Shown: positions 23,285 through 25,215 of the stretch, piece by piece | Layout: every line of letters starts with the position of its first letter | Numbering within the stretch: position 1 is the first letter of the stretch | IMG/VR virus record: IMGVR_UViG_3300007960_000168 | Span: 1-25,215 of that record | Source: a virus | Length of the DNA stretch: 25,215 bases | Strand: one strand, 5' to 3' | Program-made: the position numbers and the translations under genes | The notes under the pieces: generated by a model | Databases searched by the model: none | Told to the model about the DNA's origin: nothing | Seen by the model: the letters and a program-made list of their open reading frames with translations, nothing else

Positions 23285-23400
23285 GTGGGTGGGGTCAGGT
23301 TCGATACTGACATCTTTGATAATAACATAATTGATTGAAAGCTTTACACCTTAACAGGGTTTATTATATTTATTATCAGGGCTTTACTTAAGCTACCCAC
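23285..23400 (-). ncRNA. Structured element, predicted four-way junction (leader RNA or DNA site)
   Basis: A non-coding 116-base element. In plus-strand coordinates: P1 23285-23291 with 23394-23400 (GTGGGTG/TACCCAC, six Watson-Crick pairs plus G-T); P2 23294-23298 with 23307-23311 (GTCAG/CTGAC, loop GTTCGATA); P3 23318-23325 with 23370-23377 (GATAATAA/TTATTATC), extended by ATAAT/ATTAT (23327-23331, 23363-23367); P4 23381-23384 with 23390-23393 (GCTT/AAGC), directly abutting P1. The P2 loop looks like a tRNA T-loop, but no canonical tRNA fits. It lies about 20 bases upstream of the leftward gene at 23264, so it may be a regulatory leader; an origin, recombination site or cruciform is also possible. 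The strand is assigned from the direction of neighbouring genes. Confidence 0.5.
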
Positions 23401-23409
23401 CAACTGTGT

Positions 23410-23424
23410 GTTCAAAAAATGAAC
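23410..23424. repeat. Palindrome GTTCA-N5-TGAAC, copy 4 (upstream of structured element)
   Basis: GTTCAAAAAATGAAC differs from copies 1 and 2 by one centre base. It lies in the 177-base non-coding gap, 9 bases on the transcription-upstream side of the four-way-junction element and 17 bases after the DUF669-like gene's stop. The placement fits an operator or processing hairpin controlling the downstream leftward genes. Confidence 0.6.
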
Positions 23425-23441
23425 ATCAAGTTAATAAATGA

Positions 23442-23867
23442 TTACATAATTCTACCGATTTCATTTTTCGGCGGACCAACTCTATGAGTGTTTCCATCAT
23501 CATCTGTTTCCGTACCATCATTATAAGTTACCAATGCGGTAAATTCAATATCCTTGAAGTCATCATATTCAAGATTTTCATCATTCGGATCAAGACCAAT
23601 ACCAGCAATAAATTCTTTCAATCTTCTCCACATACCGTCTGATTTTTCTTTATCATCTTCCTGAAAATCTTTGAAATTTCCATGCCAGCAAGTGTGCATG
23701 ATATTACTTGCTGCATCTTCACCAACAATTTTAATAACAAATAGTGTTCCGTATCTTCCGGTACGATTACTTTTTGTTTCCTGTGCTTTGATAATGCGAA
23801 GATCATATTCGCCTTCTTCAACAGGTGCCATGTCCGGAATGTCACTTAAATTACCAAATACTCCCAT
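23442..23867 (-). CDS. DUF669-like single-stranded DNA-binding protein
   Basis: A 141-residue protein. It starts MGVFGNLSDIPDMAPVEEGE and continues YDLRIIKAQETKSNRTGRYG, then TLFVIKIVGEDAASNIMHTC and a very acidic C-terminal half (FQEDDKEKSDGMW; YNDGTETDDDGNTHRV). The 'p.geY.lri..a....t..g...l.i...i....' core is that of phage DUF669 OB-fold proteins, which sit beside Sak4 or AAA_24 ATPases and bind single-stranded DNA. Immediate linkage to such an ATPase here supports the call. AAGGAG precedes ATG 23867. It is more G+C-rich than its neighbours. Confidence 0.7.
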   Translation of the reverse strand: MGVFGNLSDIPDMAPVEEGEYDLRIIKAQETKSNRTGRYGTLFVIKIVGEDAASNIMHTCWHGNFKDFQEDDKEKSDGMWRRLKEFIAGIGLDPNDENLEYDDFKDIEFTALVTYNDGTETDDDGNTHRVGPPKNEIGRIM

Positions 23868-23900
23868 AATAATACTCCTTAATAAATAATTATATGTTGT

Positions 23901-23915
23901 GCAGCGATATGCTGC
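23901..23915. other. Small GC hairpin upstream of the ssDNA-binding gene
   Basis: GCAGC GATAT GCTGC is a perfect 5-bp inverted repeat in the 59-base gap between two leftward genes. No U-run follows on either strand, so it is not an intrinsic terminator. On the minus strand a TATAAT (plus 23889-23894) lies just downstream, with AAGGAG and ATG 23867 after it, but no convincing -35 is found. It may be an mRNA stability or processing hairpin or an operator. Confidence 0.35.
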
Positions 23916-23926
23916 GGGTTAAACAA

Positions 23927-24205
23927 TTAAAGATAATCACAATTTCCTGTGTTATCACAGGCTTCTTCTACTTGTGTCTCATGATTGTATTTATTTGAGT
24001 CAAGTACCTCTATATTTTCTTCTTTTCTCCCGCTACTATGATAATATTCTTTTGTTCCTTTTGGGTCTTCTAAAAATGTTTTTAAGTCATCTAAAAGATG
24101 TTTTATATTTGAATATCCCATCATACAACAACCAACATTAACTATGTAACCACCATTGTTTGTTTGTGTAATTCTGAGGTTATCAAAAGTTTTTTTAATA
24201 AACAT
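23927..24205 (-). CDS. Hypothetical protein in recombination module
   Basis: A 92-residue protein. The N-terminal half has the look of a small beta-rich domain (FDNLRITQTNNGGYIVNVGC, then MGYSNIKHLLDDLKTFLEDP). The C-terminal part is acidic and Cys-containing (HETQVEEACDNTGNCDYL). It starts in the ATG overlapping the stop of the Sak4-like gene (24203-24207), with AGGAG upstream, so it is co-translated. A link to recombination is inferred only from position. Confidence 0.55.
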   Translation of the reverse strand: MFIKKTFDNLRITQTNNGGYIVNVGCCMMGYSNIKHLLDDLKTFLEDPKGTKEYYHSSGRKEENIEVLDSNKYNHETQVEEACDNTGNCDYL

Positions 24206-24996
24206 TACTTTACTCCTATCATTGTTTGTCCTGTAACATAAGCATTAGCAAGATCATCCATTGTAACATTTGTAACTTTATCATTATCAAATACACGAGA
24301 CTTTGCTTCATATTTTAGTTTTTCTGTAAAGTATAATGTTCTTGTAGAACCTTTACCCATAAGTAAATATGCTTCATCAAAATCTCGGGCAACAATTTGT
24401 CTGAACTGACCATTAACTGCTGGATATCGAGCAACAACTTCTTGTGCAGAGTTCATAAGAGTATGTAAATGTACAGTAATAATAACAGAACAAGGAAGTT
24501 CTTGTAATGCACTTACCATTGTTAACATCCAATTAAGTAATTGCCCCCAATGAGGTTGAGCCATACCTTTTTTCATATCAAGACGTTTACCAATACCACT
24601 TGGTGTAACACCTGATTTTTTAGCAATTTCATTTATTGCTTTCATGTTAGCAGAAGTTAATGAATCTATTAATGCAATTCCATTATTTTCTGCCAAAAAA
24701 TCAAACACACCATCCTTTTCATCTTGTTGACATTGATACCAAAAATCTGAGAATGTTTGGTCATTTCCAGAAAAATCTCTTACAACTACGTTTTGTTCTT
24801 TTCGCTTGATTAACTGTTTCTCTATTGTTTTTTCACCTCCTTTGTCAAGCATATAAGTATAAATTGGGCCAAGCGTGTAAGATGTTGCCAAGTGAGTTTT
24901 ACCACTACCTGGGTTTCCTACAAGCAAGAATTTTAAATCAAACTTTCTATCTCTTGGCTTGAGAAGTTGTTGATTAAATGTTTCAAGATTAAACAT
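24205..24996 (-). CDS. Sak4-like RecA-fold recombination ATPase (AAA_24 type)
   Basis: A 263-residue protein. Walker A FLLVGNPGSGKTHLATSY (GNPGSGKT, residues 27-34); Walker B GIALIDSLTSAN (about 108-119); a conserved segment around AQPHWGQLLNWMLTMVSALQ and a strand CSVIITVHLHTLM (sensor-like, with His); then AVNGQFRQIVARDFDEAYLL. This matches the phage AAA_24 ATPases that include Sak4 single-strand-annealing recombinases, which work with a DUF669-like ssDNA-binding protein and a nuclease, all present here. It lacks RecA's C-terminal domain and is of typical length. GGAGG precedes ATG 24996 inside the end of the upstream nuclease gene. Confidence 0.75.
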   Translation of the reverse strand: MFNLETFNQQLLKPRDRKFDLKFLLVGNPGSGKTHLATSYTLGPIYTYMLDKGGEKTIEKQLIKRKEQNVVVRDFSGNDQTFSDFWYQCQQDEKDGVFDFLAENNGIALIDSLTSANMKAINEIAKKSGVTPSGIGKRLDMKKGMAQPHWGQLLNWMLTMVSALQELPCSVIITVHLHTLMNSAQEVVARYPAVNGQFRQIVARDFDEAYLLMGKGSTRTLYFTEKLKYEAKSRVFDNDKVTNVTMDDLANAYVTGQTMIGVK

Positions 24997-24997
24997 A

Positions 24998-25215
24998 TTA
25001 CATTACCTCCGCTAATTTTCTTCTCATTTTTTCCTCATGTAAATCTGGGTCCCATTCATCATATATAAATCCTTGCGGTGGTTTATGTAACCATAACAAT
25101 GGATTGTTTCTTAATCTGCATAAATCATAATAGGAACAATTACTCATATAGGTTGTGCATGAATAACCTGAACAACGAGGAAAGGAATTTAAGATATCAT
25201 TACGTTCAGTACATC
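24998..25215 (-). CDS. PD-(D/E)XK (RecB/Cas4-like) nuclease, C-terminal fragment
   Basis: Seventy-two codons of a gene whose start lies beyond the window; stop at 24998-25000. The fragment has a Cys series (CTERNDILNSFPRCSGYSC, then TTYMSNCSYYDLCRLRNNPL), followed by HKPPQGFIYDEWDPDLHEEK and a basic/acidic tail. In phage RecB/Cas4-like exonucleases the C-terminal cysteines hold an iron-sulphur cluster, and the NPLLWLHKPPQGF--DEWDPD ending is characteristic. The catalytic core is outside the window, so activity cannot be judged. Directly upstream of the Sak4-like gene, it would resect ends for annealing. Confidence 0.65.
   Translation of the reverse strand, partial: CTERNDILNSFPRCSGYSCTTYMSNCSYYDLCRLRNNPLLWLHKPPQGFIYDEWDPDLHEEKMRRKLAEVM

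Noticed and set aside
23285-23311. A phage attachment site copied from a tRNA 3' end
   Set aside because: The resemblance to a T-arm is limited to a few bases, the sequence after it does not continue as an acceptor stem with CCA, and no integrase is in the window.
23363-23368. Minus-strand promoter with TATAAT at this position
   Set aside because: The hexamer 17 bases upstream (TTAAGT) is a poor -35, and TATAAT occurs easily in DNA this AT-rich; it also lies inside a predicted stem.
23285-23400. A tRNA gene, suggested by the GTTCGATA loop and 7-bp outer stem
   Set aside because: The T-loop-like hairpin is next to the 5' strand of the outer stem rather than the 3' strand, its loop is 8 bases, the element is 116 bases long, and no anticodon arm can be placed on either strand.
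23889-23894. Minus-strand TATAAT before the ssDNA-binding gene
   Set aside because: No -35 or extended -10 is found at usual spacing; recorded only in the hairpin entry.

Overview
The window is part of a tailed double-stranded DNA phage (or prophage) genome. It is AT-rich, with most 60-base lines near 30% G+C, and almost every base is coding. Both ends cut through genes. The virion includes a giant multi-domain internal protein of the kind seen in podovirus-like phages, so a podovirus is plausible, but no portal, capsid or terminase gene is visible to settle it. The host cannot be named from this sequence. There are no tRNAs, integrase, insertion sequences or CRISPR array, and no gene-free stretch reaches 200 bases.

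Layout. Bases 1-10879 read rightward and hold late genes: the 3' part of a giant polyvalent virion protein, small structural proteins, a beta-helix tail spike, a long tail fibre and a lysis cluster (membrane protein, M15-type peptidase, class 3 lipase-like hydrolase, small two-helix membrane protein). From about 5.0 to 7.26 kb the DNA is clearly richer in G+C than its flanks, and the change back is abrupt inside the fibre gene, which suggests an exchanged adsorption module. Bases 10914-25215 read leftward and hold replication, recombination and DNA-modification genes, apparently as one long, tightly packed transcription unit. The two blocks converge at 10.88-10.91 kb.

The leftward block, in transcription order: a PD-(D/E)XK nuclease fragment with a cysteine cluster, a Sak4-like RecA-fold ATPase, a DUF669-like ssDNA-binding protein, a structured intergenic element, a run of small phage genes (one DUF4406-like), a split RNA ligase gene, more small genes, NAD-dependent DNA ligase, a ParB-methyltransferase fusion, a family A DNA polymerase with an N-terminal uracil-glycosylase-like domain, a cytosine-methyltransferase-like protein, a DUF3987-like ATPase, and a DEDDh exonuclease split by a frameshift. 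Together these would cover recombination-dependent replication, DNA sealing, RNA repair and self-modification.

Most worth following up: (i) four copies of the palindrome GTTCA-N5-TGAAC, two of them identical, at or near transcription or module borders; (ii) a 116-base element at 23285-23400 that folds on paper into a four-way junction; (iii) two genes whose halves lie in different frames, each rejoined by removing one base from a homopolymer run; (iv) a G+C-rich, repeat-bearing in-frame insertion in the DNA ligase; (v) a uracil-glycosylase-like domain on the polymerase that has lost its expected active-site residues. None of these is proven to be a new system.
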